Below, piece by piece: positions 35,218 to 44,653 of a stretch of 64,000 bases of DNA (positions within the stretch are counted from its first letter, which is position 1; each line of letters begins with the position of its first letter). Origin of the DNA: Ignavibacteria bacterium (lineage in GTDB: Bacteria > Bacteroidota > Ignavibacteria > Tepidaquicellales > Tepidaquicellaceae); assembly GCA_016719565.1 (NCBI GenBank), contig JADJYU010000003.1, positions 708,545 through 772,544 of the forward strand, in the 5' to 3' direction. A program made the translations under genes and the position numbers. Under the pieces are notes generated by a model. The model made no database searches and was not told where the DNA came from. It saw only the letters and a list, made by a program, of their open reading frames with translations.

Positions 35218-35470
35218 GCCTTTGAAAAATTGCCGAAAGAATTCATAAGCAATTGCGTCAATAAAATTTCCTTGTCTGTCCCGAGTACTCGGGATGCACA
35301 GCAAATTTTGAGTTGGAAATTTTATAGCAATTGTGCAATGAATTCCGGCAATTTTTTCCCGAGTACTCGGGAAGAATTTTCTTTGTTTCTTTCGTTGCCT
35401 GCCCCGAATGTTTCCCTCGGGGTTCTCTCAAAAGAAAGAAAGTAAAAAGCAGCTTAACCTCAATTTAAAT
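35218..35470. repeat. Long imperfect inverted-repeat element (copy 2) with inserted 16-bp palindromes
   Basis: This matches the element at 28328-28470, including the CTCAAAAGAAAGAA tail. Relative to copy 1 it contains two insertions of the perfect palindrome TCCCGAGTACTCGGGA, at about 35289-35304 and 35356-35371, one in the loop and one at the right end. The 71-codon ORF across it is not a gene. Confidence 0.65.
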
Positions 35471-35714
35471 GCCTGAGTTTATAGACGGATGTAATCATTC
35501 ACCGTTCATTTATTTACATTCATCTTTCATTTTAAATTATAAAGTAAGTGTGAAATCGTCATCAGATTAATTTTTAAATTTCATTACTTGACTGTATTGA
35601 TTAATTTGAATGTAAGTTTAATTGTCATCTTTTTTAAATTTCAGTCCGGATATCCAAGCCTGCAGGAATTATATAATCCTTAGAATCACAATCAATTTTT
35701 TTCGGGGGAAATAA

Positions 35715-36839
35715 ATGAACCCGCCGGCGCTTATTGGTGTTTATCATAACTGTGAAAATATATTTCTTCATCAAACAACTTTAGTGAAAGAATTAATAAG
35801 AATCTTCGGCCCGTTAGTCGCCATTATAGTTTTTTTAAACGTATATCATGAATCTTCCGAAGGAATGCTGAGCGTGGGAAATTATCCCGTGTGGATGAAA
35901 GACGCTTCCGGTAACAGAACAGATCAGACTTCCGGCATGACTTACGCCGGCTCGGAAAACGGATACAAAACTTTTGTAGCGTGCGATGATATCGGCAAGA
36001 TCAATCGTATCCGCGTAAATGAAAATGTAAATCCCCCGGAACTTGAGATCACTGAAATAAAATATTCAGCGGAAGTGCAGACTCTCTTTGACAAATTCAA
36101 GAAGACCGATATGGAAGACATTTATTATGACAGCGCGAACAGTAAAATATACCTGGCGATCGAAGGACATGAATACAGTTCCTACGATCCTGAAATATAT
36201 AAGAAGAAAGAAGGCGTTTACGAGCTGACATACAATAAAGACATTCTCACATTTGATACGCTGCTTACTATCAGACGACTTAAATTACCTGAACAGGTTT
36301 ACAAACATACATATGACAATATCAGCTTCGAAGGAATTGCCCTAACGGAAAATTATTTATTTCTCGGTCTTGAAAATCTTCAGGACTCCGTGAATACTTT
36401 TACTGACAGCACTATGATCTATATAATTGACAGAAAGACAAAGGAACTTGTAAAAACAATTAATACCCGCGAGGAAAAGATCAGTACTGTCTGCGGTTTG
36501 TATGCTGTCGATGATTATAATCTGATCGGAGTTGACAGAAACACAAGAAGGATGTTTTATATAACTTTTGATGAAGAATTTGATATCATAAGCACAGAGC
36601 TTGAAGAAATGGATCTCATGATCCCCGGTCATAAAGACATAAATAAAGTACTGGGCATAGCTGTAGAGTCAGTTACCATGGATGAAGACGGAAATATATA
36701 CTGCTCCACCGATCCGTGGAAGGATTTTTACAAACCCGATCTTACTGAAAGAAAAAGACTTTCGCAGGAAGAACTGAATAACTTCGTGGAAAATGTTCCG
36801 ATCATGTATAAGTTTAAAAAGGCGGTAAAGAAAAAATGA
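35715..36839 (+). CDS. Membrane-anchored beta-propeller protein (phytase esterase-like / SdiA-regulated type)
   Basis: This 374-residue protein has an N-terminal hydrophobic anchor (about 24-44, ELIRIFGPLVAIIVFLNVYH). A repetitive beta-propeller follows with SGMTYAG, DMEDIYYD, FEGIALTENYLFLGLEN and DEDGNIYCSTDPW segments. The EGIAL...LGLEN pattern resembles the phytase 'esterase-like activity' and SdiA-regulated propeller families. It is probably exported and tethered. A G-rich stretch (CGGGGGAAATAA) before the ATG is one of the few Shine-Dalgarno-like sites here. Its stop overlaps the yjbQ start by 4 bp. Confidence 0.72.
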   Translation: MNPPALIGVYHNCENIFLHQTTLVKELIRIFGPLVAIIVFLNVYHESSEGMLSVGNYPVWMKDASGNRTDQTSGMTYAGSENGYKTFVACDDIGKINRIRVNENVNPPELEITEIKYSAEVQTLFDKFKKTDMEDIYYDSANSKIYLAIEGHEYSSYDPEIYKKKEGVYELTYNKDILTFDTLLTIRRLKLPEQVYKHTYDNISFEGIALTENYLFLGLENLQDSVNTFTDSTMIYIIDRKTKELVKTINTREEKISTVCGLYAVDDYNLIGVDRNTRRMFYITFDEEFDIISTELEEMDLMIPGHKDINKVLGIAVESVTMDEDGNIYCSTDPWKDFYKPDLTERKRLSQEELNNFVENVPIMYKFKKAVKKK

Positions 36840-37252
36840 AGCATTACAGAAAAGAACTCTGGTTTGAAACACGCAAAAGAAGGGAGCTCATAAATATTAC
36901 TTCTGATATTCAGCAATGCCTGACGGAAAGCGGAATAAAGGAAGGTCTGCTGCTCTGCAACGCAATGCACATCACTTCAAGCATCTTCATCAATGACGAT
37001 GAATCCGGACTGCATCAGGATATTGAAAAATGGCTGGAAGGACTTGCGCCTGAAAAGCCGCATTCACAGTATCTTCATAATTCATTTGAAGATAATGCCG
37101 ACGCGCATTTAAAAAGGACGATCATGGGAAGGGAAGCTGTTGTAGCTGTGACAAACGGCAGTCTTGATTTCGGACCATGGGAACAAATATTTTATGGTGA
37201 GTTTGACGGGAAAAGAAAAAAGAGAGTTCTCGTAAAGATCATTGGAGAATGA
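36836..37252 (+). CDS. yjbQ: UPF0047 / YjbQ-family protein
   Basis: This 138-residue protein has the UPF0047 signature: CNAMHITSSIFINDDE, the middle HNSFEDNADAHLKRTIMG, and the C-terminal TNGSLDFGPWEQIFYGEFDG with the conserved WQ/E-like segment. The family has a conserved histidine/aspartate pocket; weak thiamine-phosphate-synthase activity has been reported for some members, but the true role is unsettled. Translationally coupled (ATGA) to the propeller gene upstream, an unusual partner. Confidence 0.88.
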   Translation: MKHYRKELWFETRKRRELINITSDIQQCLTESGIKEGLLLCNAMHITSSIFINDDESGLHQDIEKWLEGLAPEKPHSQYLHNSFEDNADAHLKRTIMGREAVVAVTNGSLDFGPWEQIFYGEFDGKRKKRVLVKIIGE

Positions 37253-37263
37253 TCACGGAAATA

Positions 37264-37311
37264 AAAATCCGGACTTTGATAATTACACATTACTGTAAGA
37301 TTCAAAGTCCG
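37264..37311. terminator. Terminator between convergent yjbQ and lipoprotein genes
   Basis: A 10-bp perfect stem CGGACTTTGA/TCAAAGTCCG (37270-37279, 37302-37311) has a 22-nt loop that itself contains a TTAC/GTAA mini-stem. On the minus strand it is followed by ATTTTTAT. It probably terminates the minus-strand lipoprotein gene and may act on yjbQ too. Confidence 0.7.
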
Positions 37312-37321
37312 AGAAAATTAA

Positions 37322-38074
37322 TTACTTCACATATTTTTTTGCTTCATTCATTATAGAATCTAACTGTTCCATGCCTTTCCCGTCGGAGTTTATGCTTCTG
37401 AAATTCACATCAGACGGAATTTCAAATTCATTGGATGAAAATTCCGGATTAGTTTTAATATCAGTTGCAGTCGCCATGAACTGAGATGATTTAATTCTCA
37501 TCACATACATTTTATTATGTATTGAAAGCTGCGTACCGTTACCGGTATCATAGATATCACAGTTCTTACCCAGTATGTTTTCCGATCCTACGATTTTTTT
37601 ATCCGCCAGATATGATGCGAACTCCTTTGGATCCGTAATAGTCTCAGCTGACTGTTTCTGTTTATTGTAATCCTGAATGTTTGTTTTCACACCCATTCTC
37701 TTCCCTTTGATCTCCGTGACCGTGAACACAAAATTATCAATAATATAAACCTGATTTTTACTCGGCAAGCCCATAATTTCCGTGTTAATGATCTGCTTGA
37801 GTTTCTTACCGCTTCTGTACATTGTCATATCACCGTTCATACCGCCCTGAAGCTGAAAAGTAATTATAAAGTCATCAGAGAGATCCGTATCGCCTGAAGA
37901 AGTACCTTCGGTATTTTCCTTTTTTTCCTCAGTGACTTTATCCTTCCCGCCTGTTTCATTTCCTGATTTGCTTTCATCCTTACCGCATGAGTAAAATGTT
38001 AAGACAAACAGTGTCAGCATCAGAAGAATAATTTTCAGCTTAAACAGATCCATAAAGATTTTTGAGTTTCTCAT
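37322..38074 (-). CDS. Lipoprotein with DUF4412-like fold
   Basis: This lipoprotein of about 250 residues has a hydrophobic signal sequence ending in the lipobox TFYSC, followed by a hydrophilic Lys/Glu/Ser/Gly linker of about 40 residues. The folded part has repeated short strands (DMTMYRSGKKLKQIINT, NQVYIIDNFVFTVT, ILGKNCDIYDTGNG), the style of DUF4412/LolA-like lipoproteins. I prefer ATG 38074 (MRNSKIFMDL); the frame is open to an ATG at 38110 but that would give an unusually long n-region. It lies downstream of trxA but is separated from it by a terminator. Confidence 0.75.
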   Translation of the reverse strand: MRNSKIFMDLFKLKIILLMLTLFVLTFYSCGKDESKSGNETGGKDKVTEEKKENTEGTSSGDTDLSDDFIITFQLQGGMNGDMTMYRSGKKLKQIINTEIMGLPSKNQVYIIDNFVFTVTEIKGKRMGVKTNIQDYNKQKQSAETITDPKEFASYLADKKIVGSENILGKNCDIYDTGNGTQLSIHNKMYVMRIKSSQFMATATDIKTNPEFSSNEFEIPSDVNFRSINSDGKGMEQLDSIMNEAKKYVK

Positions 38075-38092
38075 AATATTGTTTAGTTTAAA

Positions 38093-38127
38093 ATAAAAAC
38101 GGGATTTCACTTATCGTAAAATCCCGG
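38093..38127 (-). terminator. Rho-independent terminator after trxA
   Basis: An 8-bp stem CGGGATTT/AAATCCCG (38100-38107, 38119-38126), followed on the minus strand by TTTTTATTTT. It lies 26 bp after the trxA stop. Confidence 0.75.
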
Positions 38128-38152
38128 TATGAAATAATTCTGATATTAATTT

Positions 38153-38488
38153 TTAGTTAACCGGCTCTTTTAAATGCCCGTTTAATTTTTCAGCGATCTT
38201 TACTTTCGGTATGACTCCGACTATCTGATCGACTATCTCGCCGTTTTTGAATATCAATAAAGTAGGAATGCTTCTTATTCCGTATTTCATCGATACGTTT
38301 TGATTATTGTCAACATCGAGTTTTCCGATCTTCAGTTTACCCTCATACTCACCTGCAAGCTCTTCCACAACAGGGGCGATCATTTTACAGGGTCCGCACC
38401 AGACAGCCCAGAAATCAACGAGCACGGGTATATCTGATTTTATAACTTCAGCATCGAAATTGTCATCTGTGAATTCAATTGGTTTCAT
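38153..38488 (-). CDS. trxA: Thioredoxin
   Basis: This 111-residue classical thioredoxin has the redox motif WCGPC (Cys31, Cys34), the buried Asp in VLVDFWAVW and the cis-Pro loop RSIPTLLIF. No signal peptide. It reduces cytosolic disulfides and could regenerate the peroxiredoxin encoded upstream. It starts 33 bp after dnaE on the same strand and is followed by a terminator, so it may be the last gene of a dnaE-trxA transcript. Confidence 0.96.
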   Translation of the reverse strand: MKPIEFTDDNFDAEVIKSDIPVLVDFWAVWCGPCKMIAPVVEELAGEYEGKLKIGKLDVDNNQNVSMKYGIRSIPTLLIFKNGEIVDQIVGVIPKVKIAEKLNGHLKEPVN

Positions 38489-38521
38489 TATATTTTCCTT
38501 TCTGATTAATTTATTAAATTA

Positions 38522-41500
38522 TTAATTTAGTTTTAAATTATTTTCTCCAACTAATAATTTCAAGTTGGAAATTAATTCCTTTGTTGCTTTTATTTTAAAT
38601 TCTTTCGAGACAAAAGCTCTTGATTGTGAACTGCCAGTAACGTTAAAATAGAGTTTAGAATTTCCTGAATTTTTTAAGACCATATCCCTGATCGAAACTA
38701 TCCTTTTCAGATCAGTATCATTCTCATCCAGATTTATTACAAGATTCCTCGTGAATATTTCTATGAATGTATCAATGCCGTAGATCTCTTCGACTATTAA
38801 TTTTATTTTATCGCCGTTCTCTTCCGGTATTCCTTTTACAATAACAGGCATGTCATTTTTAAACAGATGCCCTTTCTTTTCAAACAGCTGACTGAACGCC
38901 ACGCACTCGCCTGTTCCGTAAAAATCAACGAGATTAAATACTGCGAATTTATTCCCCCGCTTCGACTGCTTCTCCTGCATATCATTTATAACACCGCACA
39001 TTACCGCAGTCTTTAGCTTTTTATAATCCACTTCATTCGGATCATCACCGAATGTCAGATCAATAAAATTCACGATGTCCTTTTCATATTTGGAAAGCGG
39101 ATGCCCGGTGATGTAAAATCCTATCGCATATTTTTCCTTGTTGTATTTCTCCGACTCAGGAAATTCTTCGTAATGTTCGACTATGATATCTTCAATTGAA
39201 GGAACAGAAGATGAATCACCGAAGAGACCTTCCTGTCCGTTCGCCGCTTCGCTTGAACTGTATCTCTGCGCATACATTGTCGCTCTTTCAATATTCAGGA
39301 ACAGTTTTCTTCTTACCGGCTCAATGCTGTCAAATGCTCCTGAAAATATCAGACTCTCAATCGCTTTTTTATTTACAAGTCTGAGGTCAACTCTCTTCAG
39401 CAGATCGAGGAAATTCAGATAACTGCCGCCGGCATTTCTTTCGTCAATAATATTCTGAGCGGCTTTCCCGCCGACATTTTTCAGTGCGTTTAGTCCGTAA
39501 AGTATTTCAGCTTTACCCGTTTCATCTTCAGGATATTTAATTGCAAAATCCATTTCACTTTCATTCACATCTGGAGCGCGCAGATTAATTTTCATTTTCT
39601 TACACTCGTTGGCAAGCTGCTGAAGTTCAGTTTCATCATCTTTTCTGCATGCCATTGAGACTGAGAAAAACTCAGCGGGATAGTGTGTTTTCAAATACGC
39701 CGTGTAAAACGCAAGTATGGAATAAGCTACTCCGTGTGATTTATTAAAACCGTAGTCTGCGAATTTTAGAATTAAGTTAAAGATCTCGTTTGCAATATTT
39801 CTGTCAACATTATTTTTAATCGCTCCGCTGATGAATTTCTGTTTGATCTCCATCATCTTCTCCTTGATCTTTTTCCCCATCGCCTTTCTCATGTTATCAG
39901 CTTCCGCAAGACTGAATCCCGCAATGTCCCGCGCTATCTGCATTACCTGTTCCTGATAAACGATTATTCCGTAAGTTTCCTTCAGTGTCAGTTCAAGTTT
40001 CGGATGAAGATATGTAATAGGTTTGACTCCGTTCCTCTTATCAATGAAATCAGGTATAACATCCATCGGTCCCGGACGGTAAAGCGCATTCATCGCAGCA
40101 AGGTCGTTTATGTTCTTCGGCTTGAGCTTTGAAAGATATTCGCGCATCTTGCTTTTTGAGAACTGAAATATGCCGATAGTAGAACCGGCGGAAAAGAGTT
40201 CATACGTTTCCTTATCATCGAGCGGAATATCGTCGACAGTTAATTTCTTACCGTACTTTTCATTTATGATATCAAGAATTCTTCTTATTACTTTAAGTTC
40301 TTTTAGTCCGAGGAAATCAATTTTAATAAGTCCTGCATCTTCAAGCTGATTCATATCATACTGCGTGCAGAAGACATTATCCTCTCCCGTAACTTTTGAG
40401 AGCGGCACGTAATCTGTAACGCTGCCGGGCGCTATTACTACGCCGGAAGCGTGTATGGAGGAATTCTTGTTGAGATTTTCCAGCACGAGACAGTAATCAA
40501 AAAGTTTTTTCTTTTCTTCCTTCTGCGCCGCGTCTCCTGTCAGAAAATATTTTTTAAAATCAGCTTCCTCATTATAACATTCAGACAGCTTTTTTACTTT
40601 GCCGAAAATTATAGGAATGCTTTTTGTAAGATCATTGATCTCCTGAAAGGGAAAATTCAGAACGCGTCCGACATCTTTTAGCACGCCTCTCGGAGCGAGT
40701 TTGTTAAAAGTAACTATCTGCGCAACGGAATCGCTTCCGTATTTTTCCTTTGCATATCGTATCACTTCATCTCTTTTATCATCCTGAAAATCAATGTCAA
40801 TGTCGGGCATTGATACTCTTTCCGGATTTAGGAATCTTTCAAAGAGAAGATCGTAGTCAAGAGGATTTACATTCGTAATGCCGATGCAGTAGCAGACAAG
40901 ACTTCCCGCTGCGCTTCCCCTGCCCGGACCGACAAGTATGCCGATGCTTTTTGCATAACTGATAAAATCCTGCACTATAAGAAAGTATCCGGAGAAGTTC
41001 ATTTTCTTAATGACTTCAAGTTCATAGCGAAGTCTCTTCTCCGCTGCATCAGAACCTTCCGGAAACATTTTTTTCATTCCTTCAATAGAGATCTTTTCAA
41101 GATAATCATCAAACGTCCTCGCCTTTTTTTCTTCATCGGGTATTTTGTAATTGGGCATGAAGTTTTTATCCGTGTCTAATTCCAGATTACATTTCTCCGT
41201 AACTTCAAGCGTGGATCTTATTGCTTCGGGAAAGTCTTTGAAGAGTTCGCACATCTCCTTAGAGGATTTAAAATAGATCTGGTCCGTGCCGTATCTGAGA
41301 TTGGTAAGCACTTCATTCTGCCCGTTATTTCTGAAAGACTTAGCGGACTGCTTTGCGCTGAGGTTTAAATAAATATTGTGGGCGATTGCATGTTCCTTTT
41401 TTATGTAATGGACGTCATTGGTTGCAATGAGTTTTATACCGAATTTTTTCGCAAGCGCCGGCATTTCCTTCATCACTTTCATTTCAGCGGATATACCGTG

Positions 41501-42094
41501 ATCCTGAATTTCCAGATAAAAATCCTCCCCGAAAATATCCTTATAAACTCCTGTCATCTTTTCAGCGGTCTTAAGATCATCCCTTGTAATGTAACAGGAT
41601 ATCACTCCGCCTGCGCATGCTGAAGTGGCGATGAGACCTTCGCTGTATTTGCCGAGCACTTCAAGATCGATACGCGGTTTGTAATAATAACCTTCCGTAT
41701 GTCCGATGGAAACAAGCTTAATGAGATTTCTGTAACCGGTCTCATTTTTTGCAAGGAGAATGAGATGAGCGTAATTTATATTTGCCGAAGTTAGACCGTC
41801 TGAATTTTCAAGGTCCTGTGATTCGATTTCTTCAAGAGCTTTTATATTTTTTTTACCTTTGTCAAATCTCGAACCTGACTGCGCAACGTAAACTTCACAG
41901 CCGATGACAGGTTTGATCCCTTTGGCTTTTGCTTTTTTATAAAACTCCATTATTCCGTACATAACTCCGTGATCAGTAAGCGCAACCGCGGACATTTTAT
42001 TCTCAACAGCCGCATTCACCAGCCCGTCGATGGATGATATCGCATCGAGCAGCGAATAGTGTGAATGATTATGTAAGTGAATAAATTCGGACAT
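38522..42094 (-). CDS. dnaE: DNA polymerase III alpha subunit
   Basis: This 1190-residue replicative polymerase has an N-terminal PHP domain (HLHNHSHYSLLDAISSI, ALTDHGVMYG) with intact metal-binding histidines. The pol3 active site is PDIDIDFQDDKRDEVI (near residue 430, two catalytic Asp), and LIKIDFLGLKEL supplies the third Asp. A fingers/helix-hairpin-helix region and the C-terminal OB fold and tau-binding part follow. Length is typical of DnaE1 (about 1160-1190). The frame is uninterrupted over 3.5 kb, in contrast to the frameshifted smaller genes. Confidence 0.96.
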   Translation of the reverse strand: MSEFIHLHNHSHYSLLDAISSIDGLVNAAVENKMSAVALTDHGVMYGIMEFYKKAKAKGIKPVIGCEVYVAQSGSRFDKGKKNIKALEEIESQDLENSDGLTSANINYAHLILLAKNETGYRNLIKLVSIGHTEGYYYKPRIDLEVLGKYSEGLIATSACAGGVISCYITRDDLKTAEKMTGVYKDIFGEDFYLEIQDHGISAEMKVMKEMPALAKKFGIKLIATNDVHYIKKEHAIAHNIYLNLSAKQSAKSFRNNGQNEVLTNLRYGTDQIYFKSSKEMCELFKDFPEAIRSTLEVTEKCNLELDTDKNFMPNYKIPDEEKKARTFDDYLEKISIEGMKKMFPEGSDAAEKRLRYELEVIKKMNFSGYFLIVQDFISYAKSIGILVGPGRGSAAGSLVCYCIGITNVNPLDYDLLFERFLNPERVSMPDIDIDFQDDKRDEVIRYAKEKYGSDSVAQIVTFNKLAPRGVLKDVGRVLNFPFQEINDLTKSIPIIFGKVKKLSECYNEEADFKKYFLTGDAAQKEEKKKLFDYCLVLENLNKNSSIHASGVVIAPGSVTDYVPLSKVTGEDNVFCTQYDMNQLEDAGLIKIDFLGLKELKVIRRILDIINEKYGKKLTVDDIPLDDKETYELFSAGSTIGIFQFSKSKMREYLSKLKPKNINDLAAMNALYRPGPMDVIPDFIDKRNGVKPITYLHPKLELTLKETYGIIVYQEQVMQIARDIAGFSLAEADNMRKAMGKKIKEKMMEIKQKFISGAIKNNVDRNIANEIFNLILKFADYGFNKSHGVAYSILAFYTAYLKTHYPAEFFSVSMACRKDDETELQQLANECKKMKINLRAPDVNESEMDFAIKYPEDETGKAEILYGLNALKNVGGKAAQNIIDERNAGGSYLNFLDLLKRVDLRLVNKKAIESLIFSGAFDSIEPVRRKLFLNIERATMYAQRYSSSEAANGQEGLFGDSSSVPSIEDIIVEHYEEFPESEKYNKEKYAIGFYITGHPLSKYEKDIVNFIDLTFGDDPNEVDYKKLKTAVMCGVINDMQEKQSKRGNKFAVFNLVDFYGTGECVAFSQLFEKKGHLFKNDMPVIVKGIPEENGDKIKLIVEEIYGIDTFIEIFTRNLVINLDENDTDLKRIVSIRDMVLKNSGNSKLYFNVTGSSQSRAFVSKEFKIKATKELISNLKLLVGENNLKLN

Positions 42095-42263
42095 ATAAAT
42101 TAAGTTGAAGTATGTTCAATATATTTAAATTGAAAAGTAATTGAAATTAAAATTTAATGAAATTTTTATGATTTACACTAGTCTGTTAGTTTAGGCATTT
42201 AAATTAAAATTAAACTGTCATTAACGTTCTTTCTTTTGAGAGATCCCCGAGGGAAACACTTAA

Positions 42264-42799
42264 TTCCGCCGCTAAGGTTTGAGCTGTTTTAAAATAACAA
42301 AACAAATGGTTGTCATTCCCGCGTGCTCCTGGCGGGAATCCAGTCATAAGACATTCTCATAGTTAACAAATTCGGATCAAGCGGATCTTCCATTTATCCC
42401 ATTTTAAAAAACAAATTATTCTATTCAGAATTTTCCTTTCAATCAATGTATTCATATATTCATTATTTTGAATACCAATTCTGCCGCTAACGTTTGAGAC
42501 TGCTTAAAAATAAAAAACAAATGGTTGTCATTCCCGCGTGCTCCCGGCGGGAATCCAGTCATAAAACGTTCTCATTTTAACAAATTCGGATCAAGCAGAT
42601 CTTCTGTTCATCCGATTTCAAAAAACATGTTATTCTATTCAGGATTTTTCATTTAATCAATGTATTCATAGAATCATTATTTTATATTCATGATTGGATT
42701 CCCGCCAGAAGCATGCGGGAATGACAAATGTATTTTTTTAATTTGTGAAAATATATTTCAAAATAATAAAAGAGACCCACTGCAATTCTTATAGAACCA
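42264..42799. mobile_element. Two tandem copies of the 33-bp-TIR dispersed repeat (copies 2 and 3)
   Basis: The left copy (about 42264-42468, core from 42310) is truncated before its right inverted repeat. It joins directly to a full copy (about 42467-42799, core 42525-42727, 203 bp as at 27934-28136). The truncation point coincides with the ATTTTGAATACC left flank, so the copies overlap head-to-tail. Copy 3's inverted repeats have decayed slightly (CAGAAGCATGCGGG on the right). The adjacent region 42190-42263 carries an inverted piece of the CTCAAAAGAAAGAA repeat. Confidence 0.7.
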
Positions 42800-42922
42800 A
42801 TAAATTTATTAGAACAAAAATTAAAACTTTGTTTTAGAAAATATTTAAGTCAGAACTGAAGTTTTGAGAGCCAACTATTAGGAAGAATGTAAAAATTATT
42901 TACACACAAAACTTATACTTTA

Positions 42923-44356
42923 TTATTTTATTTCTTTAGCTTTCTCGAGTAGCCAGTCTCTGCCGATGACATTGATATTCTTTTTAAGTTCTGACATAAG
43001 TATCGCCTTTTCATTTACGTCCTTTGTTCTCGCCTTCAGAAGAATGCCGACATATTTCAGATAATTATTATACCTGTTGTAATGGATCGACAGAATATTT
43101 TTCTTGCGCTTTATATAATGTCTTGTTGAATCGACAATATACTGAAGAGTCTCGAATTCACTGAGTTCATAATAGATCTGAATGAGTGTTTCCTTTGACT
43201 TCAGATAATAATAGGAATGCTGATAGTTTACCTTATTAAGAAATTCGATCGCACTGTCATACTCCGTTTTTTTATAGCAGATAAATCCGCTGACAAGATT
43301 ATTTGTATCTTCGCGAAACTCCGGCTGTATTTTCTCAAAATATTTCTCTTTGAATTTTTCCACCCATACAATCTCTTTTAAGTGGAGACCGATTATTACA
43401 ATGCTGATAAAATCTATATCCTGAAAATACTGCTTATGAAGATAGAAACCGTTTGATTCGAATGTAGAATATACATTGAATATTTTTTTAAGATAAACTT
43501 TCTCACCCATTGCGATCTTATTGAATCCGTAATTTATAAGGGAGAAGTATACAAGTTCAAGTTCGGTATGATTGTATTTGTTAATATTTTTGAAAACATA
43601 CGAAAGCAGTTTATTGAAAAACCTGTCGCCGTTTTCAGATGTCATCATCTTAAGCACGAGATATTCCGAAAAAATCAGCGGGTCGTTTTTTTCAAAGGAA
43701 GAAGTATTCTCTTCGATAAAGGAAACGACTTCATCAATAAATTTTATTTTAGGCGCAATGCTTCCGAGGACGTGATACTTGCGGCTGAGAAGCGAATTAA
43801 TAAGTTCGAGCTTTGCGGAAATGAAATACCTGTCGATATTATCCGACATTCCGAAATAGATCCAGTCGATATCCTTCTCAATATTTTTTCCCTTCTGACT
43901 GAGAACGGCTCTTTCAAAGCTCAGATAGTTTGCATAAAAATCAAAGTTACGGTTAAATTCATTTTCGAAATGATCGTTAAGTTCATTGAATACCGAGTTA
44001 AAATTTTTGATCATATTTCTCTGACCGAAAAATTCCAGCTGTGAAATATTATTACGGATAAGATTATTCTCATCGGAAATAACAGCAATAAAATTCTCGC
44101 AGAGTTTTTTAAGATTAGAGAAATGCGTTCTTAGTTTCTGATCATTGAATTTCTGCCCGGGGAAAATGCTGTCCCACACAGAAGTTTTATCCAGGTCTGC
44201 AGGGTCTGCGGAATTAATGCTTTTCATAATGTAATCATGCAAAGCGGTTACCACCGGATTTTTATTGAAAAAAGGAGAACGTATAAATTCAGAGAGCCGC
44301 TTTTGTTCTAAATGATTAAGTCCTTTCAGAATCTCAATCAGCTTGATTTCTTTCAT
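42923..44356 (-). CDS. Hypothetical all-helical protein
   Basis: This is a 477-residue protein without signal peptide or membrane helix. The N-terminus LNHLEQKRLSEFIRSPFFNKN is a motif I have seen in uncharacterised Bacteroidota proteins. The body is predicted helical, with TPR-like spacing in the second half (SGFICYKKTEYDSAIEFLNKV, YLKSKETLIQIYYELSEF). No enzymatic motif is visible. It stands alone between a repeat field and the divergent secreted-protein array, and may act as a regulator or scaffold; that is speculative. Confidence 0.7.
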   Translation of the reverse strand: MKEIKLIEILKGLNHLEQKRLSEFIRSPFFNKNPVVTALHDYIMKSINSADPADLDKTSVWDSIFPGQKFNDQKLRTHFSNLKKLCENFIAVISDENNLIRNNISQLEFFGQRNMIKNFNSVFNELNDHFENEFNRNFDFYANYLSFERAVLSQKGKNIEKDIDWIYFGMSDNIDRYFISAKLELINSLLSRKYHVLGSIAPKIKFIDEVVSFIEENTSSFEKNDPLIFSEYLVLKMMTSENGDRFFNKLLSYVFKNINKYNHTELELVYFSLINYGFNKIAMGEKVYLKKIFNVYSTFESNGFYLHKQYFQDIDFISIVIIGLHLKEIVWVEKFKEKYFEKIQPEFREDTNNLVSGFICYKKTEYDSAIEFLNKVNYQHSYYYLKSKETLIQIYYELSEFETLQYIVDSTRHYIKRKKNILSIHYNRYNNYLKYVGILLKARTKDVNEKAILMSELKKNINVIGRDWLLEKAKEIK

Positions 44357-44433
44357 AATTTATTTATTCATAATTTTAATTCATTACAAAATTATACTTT
44401 TTAACTCTGTAAAGTAACTTAAAATAAAAGTAA

Positions 44434-44653
44434 GTATTTCACACAAACACGATTTCCTTTCCACAGTCTGATTCATGAAAAACGTTTAATGCCGTTTAAA
44501 AACAAAACATATCCCTTTGCCTTTATTCCCACACTTCCACTTTTCCCGCCATTTAACACATCAAAACTCAAAAAAAAATCTTTGCTTTCATTTTGCCCGA
44601 TCTGTATTTTCGTTATGAATTTATTTTACAAAATAATTAGCTGTCAAAATTAT
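44434..44653 (+). promoter_or_regulatory. Shared 220-bp leader of the secreted-protein array (copy 1)
   Basis: This region aligns along its length with 48150-48370, starting GTATTTCACACAAAC and containing TTTCCTTTCCACAGT, CACATCAAAA and AAATCTTTGCTTTCAT. The two leaders are more alike than unconstrained sequence would be and probably hold the promoters. An ORF continues upstream into this leader, but the corresponding leader 2 is not coding, so I start the gene at 44654. Confidence 0.6.

Noticed and set aside
44489..44653. Upstream extension of paralogue 1 to an ATG at 44489
   Set aside because: The extension lies in the leader shared with paralogue 2, where it is not an open frame. All other paralogues start at MRRF and have a signal peptide there.
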